A stretch of DNA of 64,000 bases from Hondaea fermentalgiana (taxonomy: Eukaryota > Sar > Bigyra > Thraustochytrida > Thraustochytriidae), in assembly GCA_014084085.1 (NCBI GenBank), contig NPFB01000037.1:6860-70859 (forward strand). The letters are read 5' to 3'. The translations under genes were made by a program, and so were the position numbers. Shown here in pieces: positions 49,988 through 60,837 of the stretch; the stretch's first letter is position 1; the number at the start of each line of letters is the position of its first letter. Under the pieces are notes generated by a model, which saw only the letters and a list, made by a program, of their open reading frames with translations, did no database searches and was not told the DNA's origin.

Positions 49988-50665
49988 TCACAGGAGCTCG
50001 CCACGAGCATCACTAGCGTCTGCGCGAGTGGACTCGTGATCCTTGAGCTGGGCACGCGCTTCGTACGTACATTCGACAACGCCGCGACGCGCCGTTGTGC
50101 CCTCTCCTTTGAGTCCGATGAATGTGATGCGCGTAGAATCCGCGCCATGGTTCTCTGGAATAAAAATGGTCAAGGACGTAATGTTCGAAAACTTTGATGC
50201 CTTGACCGGGTAGTCGATCGCCCCTGCAAAGTCCTCAGCAAGCTCAAACTCTTGCACTGGAGCAAGATCGTGCGCCATTTCAAAGTCCACATCGTCGCGA
50301 TTGACAAAGAGCTTGGCGTGCATGGGCGCCTCGCCGTTGGGCCCGCCGATAATGCAAAACGACTTGAGCTTGACGGCGACGGTAAAGGGAATGTGAAAGA
50401 TGAGTTCCGCGTCGTCCTCCTCGCTCAGCACGAAGCGCGAGTCATCAGCCTTCTCCATCATCGTCTTGAAGACCGTCTTTCCGGACCCTTCGACCTGCTC
50501 GTTCAGGCATGTGATGCGCCCGGTGTCGATGAATTTAAGCAGAGAGTTCCCCTCCGGATCGTCTGGCGTCCCGTGCGAGTGCCCGTGACCCCCGCCTCCG
50601 TGCGAGTGCCCGTGACCTTCGTGACCGTGGTGGTCGTGTTCCTCTGCCTCGTCGCGGCAGTCCAT
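49988..50665 (-). CDS. PITHD1: PITH domain-containing protein (PITHD1 homologue)
   Basis: The protein is 225 aa, from the ATG at 50665. I chose this start because the His/Gly-rich leader (HDHHGHEGHGHSHGGGG) is typical of PITHD1 N-termini; the longer frame upstream is a simple-repeat translation (KKERKKERK). The PITH domain follows: ITCLNEQVEGSGKTVFK, LIFHIPFTVAVKLKSFCIIG, FSNITSLTIFIPENHGADSTRITFIGLKGE and VVECTYEARAQ. PITH domains bind the proteasome in the thioredoxin-like TXNL1 family, and PITHD1 is a cytosolic stand-alone version. The His-rich leader could bind metal. It is divergent from NDUFAF6, with about 500 bp between the starts. Confidence 0.9.
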   Translation of the reverse strand: MDCRDEAEEHDHHGHEGHGHSHGGGGHGHSHGTPDDPEGNSLLKFIDTGRITCLNEQVEGSGKTVFKTMMEKADDSRFVLSEEDDAELIFHIPFTVAVKLKSFCIIGGPNGEAPMHAKLFVNRDDVDFEMAHDLAPVQEFELAEDFAGAIDYPVKASKFSNITSLTIFIPENHGADSTRITFIGLKGEGTTARRGVVECTYEARAQLKDHESTRADASDARGELL

Positions 50666-50889
50666 CTTGCCCCACTCGCTCGACGACAGCCTCGACCTCT
50701 GGTCAGACAGATCGCGCGCGCCTGGTCTTTCTCCCTCTCGCGCGCGCGCTCGGCGTTGCCGCTCCCGCCGTGGGCTGCCGCTGCCTGCCTTCGTCGAAGT
50801 CAGATGCAACTCCGCTGCGGCCAAGATAACTAAGTTCGAGATACGAGACGGCGCGAGACGGGATGAGAGAAGGAGCCCAAGTCTCCTTT

Positions 50890-50932
<43 letters not shown>

Positions 50933-51163
50933 GCTTCGCTTCAACCAAGTGGTCCTGCCAGTGATGCTGACAGACAGACAGACAGAGCCGCAGCAGCCTT
51001 TCTTCTTCTCCTCCTTCGTCTTCTACTTCTCCGTCGTCATCATCGACAAGGAAACGCAAGCTTGGAGCGAGCCAAGCAAACGCGACCCGCTCGGGCGTTC
51101 ACTGCGAGTCACAGTCAGCTGGCGACGAGAAGCGCAAGCAAGCGAGCGAGCGAAACGTGGACC
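50666..51163. promoter_or_regulatory. Bidirectional promoter region of PITHD1 and NDUFAF6
   Basis: A 498-bp spacer between divergent starts, with a perfect CTTT array (about ten units, 50891-50931) in the middle and CAGA repeats near 50970. Its role as a shared promoter is inferred from the layout. Confidence 0.45.
50891..50931. repeat. CTTT microsatellite
   Basis: Ten uninterrupted CTTT units in the PITHD1/NDUFAF6 spacer. Confidence 0.95.
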
Positions 51164-52369
51164 ATGGCGCGCAGGGGCATCAGCATGGGCAGGGGCATGG
51201 ATGTCGTGGGCTTGAGTCTCGGCGGCCTGCCGCTGCGCGCCGGAGGACGTAGCGCCTTGGCCACCGCCTTGCGAAGACCCAGAAGCTGGCAAGAGGCAGG
51301 AGCGTGGGCCAGGGCCGCCTCCTCGAGCGCTGGACCTGGATCGGACGCCGGGCACGCAGCACCGGCCGGGACTGCCGACGCTGCGCAACTCTGCGCTGCC
51401 GAGGTCCGAAAGGGCGATCGACACGCGTATCTGGCTGGCGCCCTCATGCCCTCGCATGTGCGTAGGCAATTCTATGCTGTGCGCTATTTCAACCTCGAGC
51501 TCGCAAGATTGCGCGATGTCACAGGGGCAAATGAAGCTGCTGCCTCGCTTCGGTGCCAATGGTGGCGCGAATTTCTTGGAGAGGCCTTTGCAGCTGCCAA
51601 GGAGGACCCGAGCTTGCATACCGCGACGATCGCACAGTCTCAATATGGTCCGCGCGGTCATCCTGTCTTTTACGAGCTTACCCATGCCATTCGCCAGAGC
51701 AAGCTGACCCGCCGCTGGCTCGACCGTATGATTGACGCTCGCCAGGACGATGCTATTACAGAGCAGCCCGCCTCGCTTGCAGACATGGAAAAGTACGCAG
51801 AGTCTACCGCCTCGAGCATGCTTTACCTTTCGCTTGAGATGTTTGGCGTTCGTGAGACGAATGCCGATCATGCCGCGAGTCACGCAGGCAAAGCCATCGG
51901 TCTCGCAAACACGCTTAATGGTCTCCCGTATCTTCTCGCCAGCGGACAGATCCCGCTTCCGCAAGATCTTATGACCAAGCATGGTCTGCGCACTCGTAGC
52001 TTTCAGCGCTTGGCAATGATGGCAGGGGTCGGCATGGGTCAGCAGGACAAGCTCAACGCTGGCCAGGGTCCTCAGTCGATCGAGGAAGATGAGGAGCTCG
52101 TGCGCGCTTATCAAGCGCTCACAGAGACCGTGTATGATGTGGCAGCTACTGCGCACGGCCACCTCGAGCACGCAAGAGAGATGCGCGAAGCCATTCCGCC
52201 CGCTGCCCTGCCCGCTTTCCAGGTCACTGTCCCTGCCTCCATCTTTCTCGAGCGCCTCCAGTCCACTGCAGAATTTGACATTTTCAATGCCAACTTGCGC
52301 AATGATCCCTTTAGTCCTCTCCGCGTCCAGTATCACATCTTCAAGAATAGCTTCCTTAAGACCTTCTAG
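51164..52369 (+). CDS. NDUFAF6: Mitochondrial complex I assembly factor NDUFAF6 (squalene/phytoene synthase fold)
   Basis: The protein is 401 aa. The ATG at 51164 lies in an ideal context (ACCATGG) and opens a Arg/Ser/Ala-rich, acid-free leader that looks like a mitochondrial presequence (to about residue 55). The squalene/phytoene synthase-like domain shows VRKGDRHAYLAGALMP, QFYAVRYFNLELARLRD, LRCQWWREFL, KYAESTASSMLYLSLEM and GKAIGLANTLNGLPYLLASGQIPLP. The Asp-rich prenyl-diphosphate motifs of true synthases are replaced, as in NDUFAF6. It assists early complex I assembly at the matrix side. It shares a divergent promoter region with PITHD1. Confidence 0.9.
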   Translation: MARRGISMGRGMDVVGLSLGGLPLRAGGRSALATALRRPRSWQEAGAWARAASSSAGPGSDAGHAAPAGTADAAQLCAAEVRKGDRHAYLAGALMPSHVRRQFYAVRYFNLELARLRDVTGANEAAASLRCQWWREFLGEAFAAAKEDPSLHTATIAQSQYGPRGHPVFYELTHAIRQSKLTRRWLDRMIDARQDDAITEQPASLADMEKYAESTASSMLYLSLEMFGVRETNADHAASHAGKAIGLANTLNGLPYLLASGQIPLPQDLMTKHGLRTRSFQRLAMMAGVGMGQQDKLNAGQGPQSIEEDEELVRAYQALTETVYDVAATAHGHLEHAREMREAIPPAALPAFQVTVPASIFLERLQSTAEFDIFNANLRNDPFSPLRVQYHIFKNSFLKTF

Positions 52370-53130
52370 AGCGAGTCAAAGTCTGACAGACACTACTGAT
52401 TTTTCTTTTTCACCTGCATGCAATATGCAATCAACGTTGGTGTAGCTAGCTAGCGAACGAGGCCCACTTCCTACTACTCTATGTTCGTTATCGTGCTGCC
52501 CCTATGGAAAGGGAGGAAAGAAAGCCTTGCCCGAAGCTGAACTGAGAGAGAGAGAGAGAGAACACGATGTCCTATAGAAGAAGGATGCATGCTCCTTTGG
52601 ATTTTCAAGAGTCAGCACCCTTAACATGCTAAAAAAACATATGCTGTCCAGTGACACTCGCTTTAAACTTTGCACCTCGATCGATGCATTTGTGGAGAGT
52701 CACTGACTATTATTGTGGCGTGTGAGCTTTCCAAGGCTGAATATGAGATGTCTGTTCAAAATCTGAGTTTGATTGATGTGGCTGGTGCTCATTTGATCAT
52801 ACTCCAATCAGTGCTCTTTTGCCATACGTTCTTTTTGTTCTAGCCGTCTCTATTGAATCACTGAATAAGCAGGGGATAATATCAGAAAGCAGCTTAAAAA
52901 CAATCGGCGACGCGCAGTAGTAGCTCATGAACGAGTGACTTCTTGGAGAAAGTATTTAGGGGAAAAGAGGACATTTCTTGCACACAACAGCGCTCGCTAT
53001 ACATTTCGTATGAACACTCTCTTACTTACTTAACCCACATATCTGCTGCGAAGCATCTGATGGGTTGAAATGACGTCTAAACAGTACAATCATTCGTTTT
53101 TCTCCTTTTTGATTTCCAATACAAGCTGCG

Positions 53131-53371
53131 AATTTTTAATGATACATAAATTTAAACTTTATAAAATATATAATTATAGTAATTATTTAAAATATGTGAA
53201 TATATGAGTATTATATTTGTATTATCTAAATCTTAATAAAAGAACGTTTTTGAATTTTATTATGCAAGTATTGTATTATTTTAAAGTAATTAAGTTTAAA
53301 TTTGTAGAAAAATAATAAATCTTGCTGAAATCTTTATGAGAAAATTTTGAATTAAAAAAATTGAACTAAGC
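53131..53371. other. AT-rich island
   Basis: About 240 bp made almost wholly of A and T (TTTAAAC, ATATATAATTAT, AAATTTG), in a GC-rich genome. Candidates are an organelle DNA insertion, a replication origin, a matrix attachment site or a centromere-linked element; none can be shown from sequence alone. Confidence 0.85.
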
Positions 53372-53600
53372 TTTTACATCATGTACATATCAGCTGGCTT
53401 CATGCTCATGATGGGGATAACTAGGCGCCGTAATATCGCTTTTGGATTTGATTTTTTACGAAATCGTGCTTCTCTGCAGAGTTTTTTTGGGGCACCAGCT
53501 GACGAGATAGAGAGAGTTGTCCCTTTCTTTCTTCACGAGAAGCAGAACGGGTTGCATGTTGCGCAAGGCTTACTTGCTTGTTCGTCTATTACTATTCAGA

Positions 53601-54017
53601 ATGGCTGATGACCCAAACGACCCAGCTGTGGATTATTCATTCATCATATTGAGAGTGAACGTGAAAACACGCCGATAATTCGCATCTTTCATGTGCAATT
53701 TAGGACACCAATGTGCTTCAGCTTTTGAGAGATTTTGGTACATCAACAATCTGATCGAGCTTCAGCATTTTCTTTCTTCCTTGCCTGGTGAGCAACAAGA
53801 CAAGTCGGGAGACTTGCGCCCGGTTGGTGCTTGCGTGGTGGCACTAGCCCTGCGCGTTCGTCCGGGAAATCGCGACGAGCTGCTTGATACACCCATTTAC
53901 AAAACGTGGCGTGTTACGGAAGCCAGTTTGTCGACACCGCAGTTCTGGCGGCCTGTACAGACTGTCTCCACATTGTCTGTCAAGGATTGGGCCCACCTTG
54001 CTTCCGCTTATCGTTGA
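53601..54017 (+). CDS. Candidate three-exon small gene, unknown product
   Basis: Three short stretches join in frame by eye: 53601-53654, 53704-53737 and 53800-54017 (306 nt, 101 aa). Both proposed introns start with GT and end with AG: 49 nt ending in GCAATTTAG, and 62 nt with a pyrimidine-rich TTTTCTTTCTTCC tract. The start ATGGCTGAT opens MADDPNDPAVDYSFIILR. The last exon alone has consistent codon use and encodes RPVGACVVALALRVRPGN and TPIYKTWRVTEASLSTPQF. No family is recognised. It lies next to the AT-rich island. The alternative is a single-exon frame from 53691 or a chance open frame. Confidence 0.33.
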
Positions 54018-55107
54018 AAAAATGGAATGAAAAGAAGATGAGCCTTGCATTTCGAGTTGCGTTTCAAAAGGAACTGTCAAGGAAGGAGTGCTTAAGCTCA
54101 GTTTCCAATTGATTTAATCAGCTCAGATCGGTGTATTCCCAATCGATTCTTATGATAAGCGAGATCAAGCTGGGTCGAGGTCCGTACGAACCCAAACGGC
54201 AGTACCGTACCTTAGGACTGCATTTTATAACTTACCGCAATCAATCAATGTTCTCACTCGATCGGCAAGCTTGCTTTTCGAGTGCGTGCGCGGCTCGACA
54301 TAGTAGTAGGAGCCAGGGAGCGAGGGCGAAGAGGGAAGAGGATCCGCAAATACTGTTCGCTGATACCAGTTGTATGAATGAATCTTGGGATGACGGGTTC
54401 AGATCTGAAGTCTGCGACGGTTGATTGATTATTTCGAATCGAAATCACTCTGTCTTCTTGGTTGCAACGAGCCCACCACCGAGAGCTGCGGCAAGTCGAC
54501 CGGCATAGCTCTTGTCAGCTGAGCAGCAACTATGAATGTTTTGCGACAAGATCTACAGCAACAATTGTAGTAAGAAGACAACGAGCGTCTGCAAAGAAGA
54601 AGGAAACCAAATTTGTTGCAAGCATGGCGAAAACCCCGCCAACTGACTCGTCGCAGCCACATGTAAGACGATTGAATTTGCTGGCCGGCTGGGCGGGTCG
54701 ACAGATAGAAGAAAAGGTAATGAATGGGTCGCAATGGCTGGCATGCGCTGCAAAACATACATAAAAAAGTCAAGAAGAGCACAGATGTTACACACATTTA
54801 TCTCCTATCTCTCTCATTTCCGCCCCACGTTTCGACGGTGTGGCCATAAAGGAGGAAAGGAGGATGGGGCATGGACGTCATCATAAGATTGCTAGCTAGC
54901 TTGGTTTTGACGAATTGGCATTTTCCCACGAGAACCACAGAAAGCAGATGTTGACTAATGGAGGATGGAACTGAACGTGGTGGTAGGTAAATCAATGCGG
55001 TCGTCGAGCGAACCAATTGCAGAATGAAATGGGAATTTCCCGCCCTCTCTCCCTTGAGCCCCTCTCAATCTCCCTTGCATTCTGTCCCAACGAAGCATTC
55101 TATCGAA

Positions 55108-57618
55108 TTAGGCCAGATCAACTTCCTTGGGAGGCGAGCTGGAGATATCGCCCGTCTCGACGCTAACCCAAAAGGACTCGCCCGTCTCGCGATGGACGTA
55201 TTCTTCCCAGCTACCAACCTCGCCAATTTTGAAGCCATTGGCAATGACGGTGGCCGCCTTGGAGTTGGCAGGGCGACTTGTCTTAGCCTCGCCAGCAGAC
55301 GAAGAAGCCGAGGCCACTGGAGGCGGCGAGGTGGGCGCGGTTGCCTTGGGCGCAGCAGCCTTGGCATGCGATGCGAGCTCAGCGCTGTTGGGAAAGGAAA
55401 ACGAGGTTCCCGCGCTTGCGCCGAGTCCGCCGCCAGCAGCGGTGGACGAGGACGCCGCCCCCTGCGAGCGCTCTCCCATGCGCAAGCTAATATCGCGCGA
55501 GTAGGAGTCCGAGTTACGCCGCGAAATGGACAGCGGCGGCGTAGAGCTGTTGTTCGTGGAGGATCCGGCGCCGCTGCTGCGCTGACGATGGTGCTGCGGA
55601 TGGGGTTGCAGGTTGCTTGCATGGCTCGAAGAGTTGCTGGCAGCTCCAGAGCCGACACTCATGCGCTCTGAATTGTCGCGAAAGGGCACATGGACCGCGC
55701 GCGCATTGTCCGTGTATGATCGGGTGTTATAGGTTGCAAAGATGTCGCGCTCGTCCACGGGGGGCTCGAGCGTGGTGCGGGCGCCTCCAAGGTAACGCTG
55801 GCTGCCGGCACCCTCGTATTCCCCGCGCGGGTACAAGCCAACCTCTGGGGGCGTAATGTAGCCTGTGTCCTGCTGCGGGCGTTCTGGCGAGTGGTGCTTG
55901 GATCCCTGACGGTTCAGAGTGGCGCGCGACGCGTTGTTCGAGGAGGCCTGGAGGATCTCCTGCTTGGCGACAAAGCCGGTGTTTCCCGAAGGCCCCGAGG
56001 GCCCCGAAGGCCGCGAGGCTCCAGTGTTGTAGTCTGTGCCCGCGGGTCCCGTGTTGTTGCTGGCGCCGGCGGAGCGAGTCGACTTGTTGTTTTCGGTGGC
56101 CGCAAAGAGGATCTCCTCGCGGGTCATGGAGAACTTTTCGTACTTTGCAAAGAGCAGCACGACGAGACCGACGGCGGTGCACCAAAAGACGGTAAAGGCA
56201 AAGAGCAGGACGCGGAGTTCGTACGAGGTTTCGGCGAGAACCGAGACAATGATGTTGAAGATGCCAAAGACGAGGACGTTGTTGACAATGAAGAAGATCT
56301 GCTTCGACTCGCCGAGCACGCTGCCTAGGTTGCGCACTCGAAAGGCGAGAACGACGCCGAGCACCACCAGGGCTCCGAGGAAAATGTACGAGATGATGAG
56401 CATGACGTAGCCCACGCCCGTGGACTCGCAGTCGTAGGCGCCCATGTCCTCGTTAAAGTATGAGACGGGGGGCTCGATGGCGGTCCAGAGAATGAGCAAG
56501 ACAACGTCGATGGCTACGAGGAGCGCAATGATCTTGAGCAAGAACATGTCGGTAATGTGGGATGCGTCGCCGGGACCGTAAAAGACGCGCCAGACGCGCC
56601 AGATCTTGAGCAAGAGGACGGCCATGGTAAAGGTGAAGGCGAGATCGAACCACCACTTGCGGACGATGCAGACCGCCGCGGACTCGGGCTCAAAGGCGCT
56701 GGGGAAGATGCTCGTGTTGACGAAGATGCCGCCGACGCAGAGCAGCTTGAGAAAGAGGAGCTGGCTGAGCTGAATGACGGGTTTGTCCCTGTGAATGTGA
56801 ATGAAGATGAGAGCCGAGAGCGCGAGTACAATGCCGACGATGGCAATGTTGGTGGCGAGGATGGCGACCCAGCCAAGCCCGGAGCTGCCGACCGAGGTTG
56901 GGGCCGCGGTCTCCTCGATGGATCCTGCCGCGACGCAGGCGCTGGTCGTGGCGTCCCAGTCGCAGAGGTTGTCCATGGCGTCGCAGAGAGCCTCATCTTT
57001 GTTGAGCGGGCAGACCACGTCTGGGTCTTGGGTGGGCGATCCCGTGGGCCGGAGCGTGGTCGGGGTCGCGGTTGTCGGGGCCCCCGTGGTAGGTCTGTAC
57101 GTGGGTTTGGGCGTGGGGTACGCCACGGGCGGCACGGGCGCCTCGGTTGGCCGGTTGGTGGGCGGGTCCGTGGGCTTGGGCGTGGGCTGGGGCGTGGGCT
57201 GAGGCGTCGGTCGCTTGGTCGTGGGGCGTTGGGTAGGCTCGGGCGTGGGCGCCACGCTGGGATAGGCCGTCGGGGAGACGGTAGGGTACGGTGTGTCGTC
57301 CGGCTCGCTCAGGGAGCAAGACTCGCCGGTTCTGCCTGGGAAGGGGTCGCTGCCAAAGGTGTCTTCGTCGCAGGTAAAGGTATAGTTTGCGGCCCACTCG
57401 CTGGAGCTATAGACGTACTCGCCGGCGATGCCGAAGCGGACCCAGCCTGCGCGCGGGGTCGTGCACTCTTGCTCGTACATGCATATTTCGTAGCCGTAGT
57501 CGAGGTCGGCCGGGTCCACGGCGAGGGTTTGCTGCGCCAGAGCGAGCGCCGCGACCACTGTGACGGCTGCGCTGCCGAGGCGCGCACGGGCCCTCCGCGT
57601 CGCGGCCACGGGCGGCAT
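55108..57618 (-). CDS. Class C-type 7TM receptor with Pro/Thr stalk and C-terminal WW-like segment
   Basis: The protein is 836 aa. The ATG at 57618 opens a signal peptide (VTVVAALALAQQTLA). The extracellular part is a small Cys-containing domain (about 25-95), a long PT-rich stalk (about 96-200, PTPQPTPQPTPKPT), and a second small Cys unit (CPLNKDEALCDAMDNLC). There is no Venus-flytrap ligand domain. Seven helices follow (about 250-500), with the class C signature LLLKIWRVWRVFYG after TM3 and a GABA-B-like FRVRNLGS...ESKQIFFIVNN between TM5 and TM6. The long tail is Ser/Asn/Gly-rich and ends with a WW-like segment (EVGSWEEYVHRETGESFW ... SSSPP). It is probably a plasma-membrane G-protein-coupled receptor. 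The ligand is unknown. Confidence 0.88.
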   Translation of the reverse strand: MPPVAATRRARARLGSAAVTVVAALALAQQTLAVDPADLDYGYEICMYEQECTTPRAGWVRFGIAGEYVYSSSEWAANYTFTCDEDTFGSDPFPGRTGESCSLSEPDDTPYPTVSPTAYPSVAPTPEPTQRPTTKRPTPQPTPQPTPKPTDPPTNRPTEAPVPPVAYPTPKPTYRPTTGAPTTATPTTLRPTGSPTQDPDVVCPLNKDEALCDAMDNLCDWDATTSACVAAGSIEETAAPTSVGSSGLGWVAILATNIAIVGIVLALSALIFIHIHRDKPVIQLSQLLFLKLLCVGGIFVNTSIFPSAFEPESAAVCIVRKWWFDLAFTFTMAVLLLKIWRVWRVFYGPGDASHITDMFLLKIIALLVAIDVVLLILWTAIEPPVSYFNEDMGAYDCESTGVGYVMLIISYIFLGALVVLGVVLAFRVRNLGSVLGESKQIFFIVNNVLVFGIFNIIVSVLAETSYELRVLLFAFTVFWCTAVGLVVLLFAKYEKFSMTREEILFAATENNKSTRSAGASNNTGPAGTDYNTGASRPSGPSGPSGNTGFVAKQEILQASSNNASRATLNRQGSKHHSPERPQQDTGYITPPEVGLYPRGEYEGAGSQRYLGGARTTLEPPVDERDIFATYNTRSYTDNARAVHVPFRDNSERMSVGSGAASNSSSHASNLQPHPQHHRQRSSGAGSSTNNSSTPPLSISRRNSDSYSRDISLRMGERSQGAASSSTAAGGGLGASAGTSFSFPNSAELASHAKAAAPKATAPTSPPPVASASSSAGEAKTSRPANSKAATVIANGFKIGEVGSWEEYVHRETGESFWVSVETGDISSSPPKEVDLA

Positions 57619-60600
57619 CGTCTCCTCCTTTGCTGGCGCGTTGCCTATCTCTGGTCTGAGGAGTGAGTGTTGGCGTGGATGATGGATGATGGATGGAGGG
57701 AGGGAGGGAGGGAGGGATTGATGTTCGCGCACGCGAGCCACCGCCGCCGCGGTTCGTTCGTGTCGACCGTCGCAGGGAGGCGCTCCGCGGCGGCGCCCCT
57801 GCGCAGCTCGCGCGCCTGCGTGCCTCTGCGTGCCTCTGCCTGCCTCTGCCTGCAGAGCAGAGCAGAGCGGAGCGGAGCGGGGCAGAGCAGCACGCGCTCT
57901 GGCACGCGGGCTAGCGATCTGCTGGACTCGGACTGGATGGACTGGACTGCTGGGCTTGCTGGAGCGCCGTCGCTCAGCCGGCCTCGGTCGCTCGTGAAGC
58001 GAAGCGAAGCGCTCGCTCGCGCGGGCTCGGCAGGCAGGCAGGCAGGCAGCTCGCGGGGGCGGGCGGGCAGAGTGCGCTGCGCAGCTGTGCTCCGCGTCCC
58101 CTCTCCTCCGGCCGTCCCTCGCGCCGGCGGCGGGGCTGGGTTTGCTCGCTCCTTGGCTTGCTTGCTTGGCTCGCAAGCAAGCAACTTGAAGAAACAGGAG
58201 GGAAAGAAAGAAAAAGAAAGAAAGAAAGAAAGAAAGAAAGAAAAGGCCGGGCCGGCTGGAGGTTTGTTCGCCTGCGCTCGCTGCTTGCGATGCCTGCACT
58301 GCTGCTACACTGCTGCCCTGCTTGATTGCCAGACACAGACAGACAGAGAGGGAGGGAGGGGAGGTTAGATCAGAATGATGGCGGCCCGCCACGGACCTGG
58401 CTGGCTGCTGCTGACTCCACTTGACTGACTGACGGAGTGACAGACAGTGGGACTGCGATAGGTTGCTTGCTGGCTTGCTTGCTTGCTTGCTTGATGGATG
58501 GATGGACTCCGGATTGACTGTCCTGCAAGTCCTGTTTCGCCTTCTACTTGCCTTGGCTTGCCCTGCCTTGCCTTGGCTTCCTTGCTTTCCGGGGGAGGCT
58601 GACCGGATGGAATGACTAGGCGCAAGCAGGGAGAGGGAGGCAGGAGGGAGGGAGAGAGACCGCGTGTGTGTGAGTGCGCGTGTGATGAGAGAGAGAGAGA
58701 GAGAGATGAGATGAGACTCGGAGATCGAAAATGGACGCCCGCGATGGCCGCAGGCGCTTTGCTTGTCTGCTTGCTGGCCTGCTTGCTGGAAGTGGAGCTT
58801 GCCTGATTGGCCTGCAGCAGCAGCAGCGTCAACGCGAGCAGAGAGACACGCGCCAGCCAGCCAGCCAGCCAGCCAGCCAGGCTCGCACGCACGCAACGCA
58901 CGCTCGCACGCACGCACGCACGCAGGCTCAGGCAAGCGGGGCTCGCTCGAGTCACGGCTGTCGGCCTTTCTGACTTCCTTTCTTCCTTTCTTTCTTTCTC
59001 TCAGGCCTTCCAAGTTCCTTCCTTCCTTCCTTCTGCCGCCACGGGCTCGAGTCTTTCGGCGGCCCGGAGAGAAGATAGAGAGCAAGCAAGCAAGCCAGCA
59101 AGCAGGCACCGCGCTGCGTGATGCGGCGGCGCGGTCGATGAACGGCGAGGAGGCCGGCAAGGCACTCCAAGGAGCGGAGAGGAGAGGAGAGGAGAGGCGG
59201 CGGCCAGCGAGACGACGACGAACCGAGGCGCGGCGTTCCCTCCCTCGGACGTGAAGCAGCTGCCAGCAGCACAGATCAACCAAAGCACAGAGCAGAGCAG
59301 AGCAGAGCAGAGCTGAGCAGAGCAGAGAAAAGGAGCAGCGAGGCCGAGTGGCCGGTCTGGTCCCGCTGCGGTCGGTCGGTCGGTCGGCGACGCCGCGCAG
59401 CGAGGCTGGCGTGCCGAACGAACGGCCTCCTCTCCTCTCCGCAAGCAGCACGCAGCCCTGCAGCTGCGATGCGACGCGACGCGACGCGACGCGAAAGAGA
59501 CCCGAAACGAGGGGCTCGCGATGAGGAATGAAAGGAAGACAGACAGAGACAGACACACGCACGCAGACGCTGCTGCGCGACCGCGGCGGCAGTCCTCGAC
59601 GGGCACGGAGGATGCGCTCGTTGCCTGACCGACTGGCAGCCAGCTAGCTGCAGGTAGCTGCCAGCCAGCTCCGACGAACGAACCAGTCAAGCAAGCAAGC
59701 AAGCAAGCAAGCAACGAACGAACCAGCGAAGGCGCTCCCAGGGCCTCCTGAGCCTGCCTGATTGCCAGCGTTGCGGCTCGGGAACTCGTCAGCCCGCCGC
59801 GCGCGCTCAGACCGTGCCCGTGCAGCGTCTCCGCCAGGCTCAACCAAGCGCGAGGGGAGGGAGGGAGGGCTTGCTTGCTTTTACTTGCTTTTGCTTGCTC
59901 TTGCTTGCTCTTTCTTGCTCTTGCTTACGCACGGTCACAAGCCGGGCAAACCTTGGGTCCCCGATGGCGGCAAGGTCCACGCGCACGCGGCGAGCGGTAC
60001 GTGTCTTGCGCCCCACGACCGGCTTGGGGCCAAGCGCCTCGTCCCCTCGGGTCTGCCACGCGCGCGCCACAGCCGAGGCCCTGTCGCCGTCTCGCGGATT
60101 GATCTCTGATTGACTCTAGAATGAAAGAAAGTGGGGTGACTGGGAGCGCTCTCAACTTTTGAGAACGGTCTCAACAGTGACGGTTACGAGTGTGCTTCTC
60201 AAGTTCGAGTCGCCAAGGGCTTACAGTTAGTGAGCCAATGCAGGTATCGCTGGCCTTCCACGTCAAGAAATCCGGTTTTTCTGGGTGGTGGTTTGAAAAC
60301 AAGTGGAGCAGGAGAACGGGATCACACGATCCAAGTAAAAGTTGCTTTTTTTTGGGGGGGGGGAGGGCTGACTCCTAATGTTGCAGAAATGGCGATAGGT
60401 TCAACCCAATTGTGGAGAGAAAGACCAGGAATTCTATAGAGGAAGGCAGGGAGGGGGGGGGGAGCAGCGCTGTCTCGCATGGCAACATGTCCCATTTCAA
60501 GAAGCATGAGACGCATGCAGCAGTCGAAAAAGCAACTCGTTGGCTTTCGCCCAAAACAAAAAGGGACGAGTCTTTTCCTCGTGTGAATTGGATGTCAGCG

Positions 60601-60837
60601 TCGAGCGCTTCTTTGGTGATTATCTTTCTACAAAGCTGAGACGAGATCCAAACCATTCTCGAAAACATCAAGCAAGACATGAACATCATCATTTTTTATT
60701 TCCGGAAATGCAAAAAAACACTTCATTGCTTGACATGATCTACCTCCTCCGTCTACTTCAAAAAGAAAAGGAGGTATCAAGCTCAAGCTGCTCTCGAGAC
60801 GAAAAGACAAAAAGTGTACGAAATAATATACGCAAGA
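57619..60837. other. Repeat-rich region between the receptor and myosin genes
   Basis: About 3.2 kb of simple repeats: GGGA near 57695-57717, AAAG at 58203-58244, CTTG near 58463-58490, GA near 58686-58706, AGCC/CGCA near 58852-58925, CTTT/CTTC near 58977-59033, AGAGC near 59285-59327 and CTTG/CTTTTG at 59870-59927. The long open frame that extends the receptor upstream through here is a repeat artefact. No gene is supported. Confidence 0.6.
58203..58244. repeat. AAAG microsatellite
   Basis: About ten AAAG units with one AAAAAG interruption, upstream of the receptor gene. Confidence 0.9.

Larger units (their letters stand above)
52370..55107. other. Low-GC gene-poor region with an AT-rich core
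   Basis: About 2.7 kb, clearly less GC-rich than its surroundings. It includes a GA microsatellite near 52547, the AT-rich core at 53131-53371 and one candidate spliced gene (53601-54017). I see no other gene. Confidence 0.6.

Noticed and set aside
53381..53608. 75-codon frame just after the AT-rich island
   Set aside because: Its first half is AT-rich and its codon use unlike neighbouring genes; no family is recognised.
55108..59562. 1484-residue frame for the receptor beginning at 59562
   Set aside because: About 650 extra residues are translations of simple repeats; the signal peptide at 57618 marks the real start.
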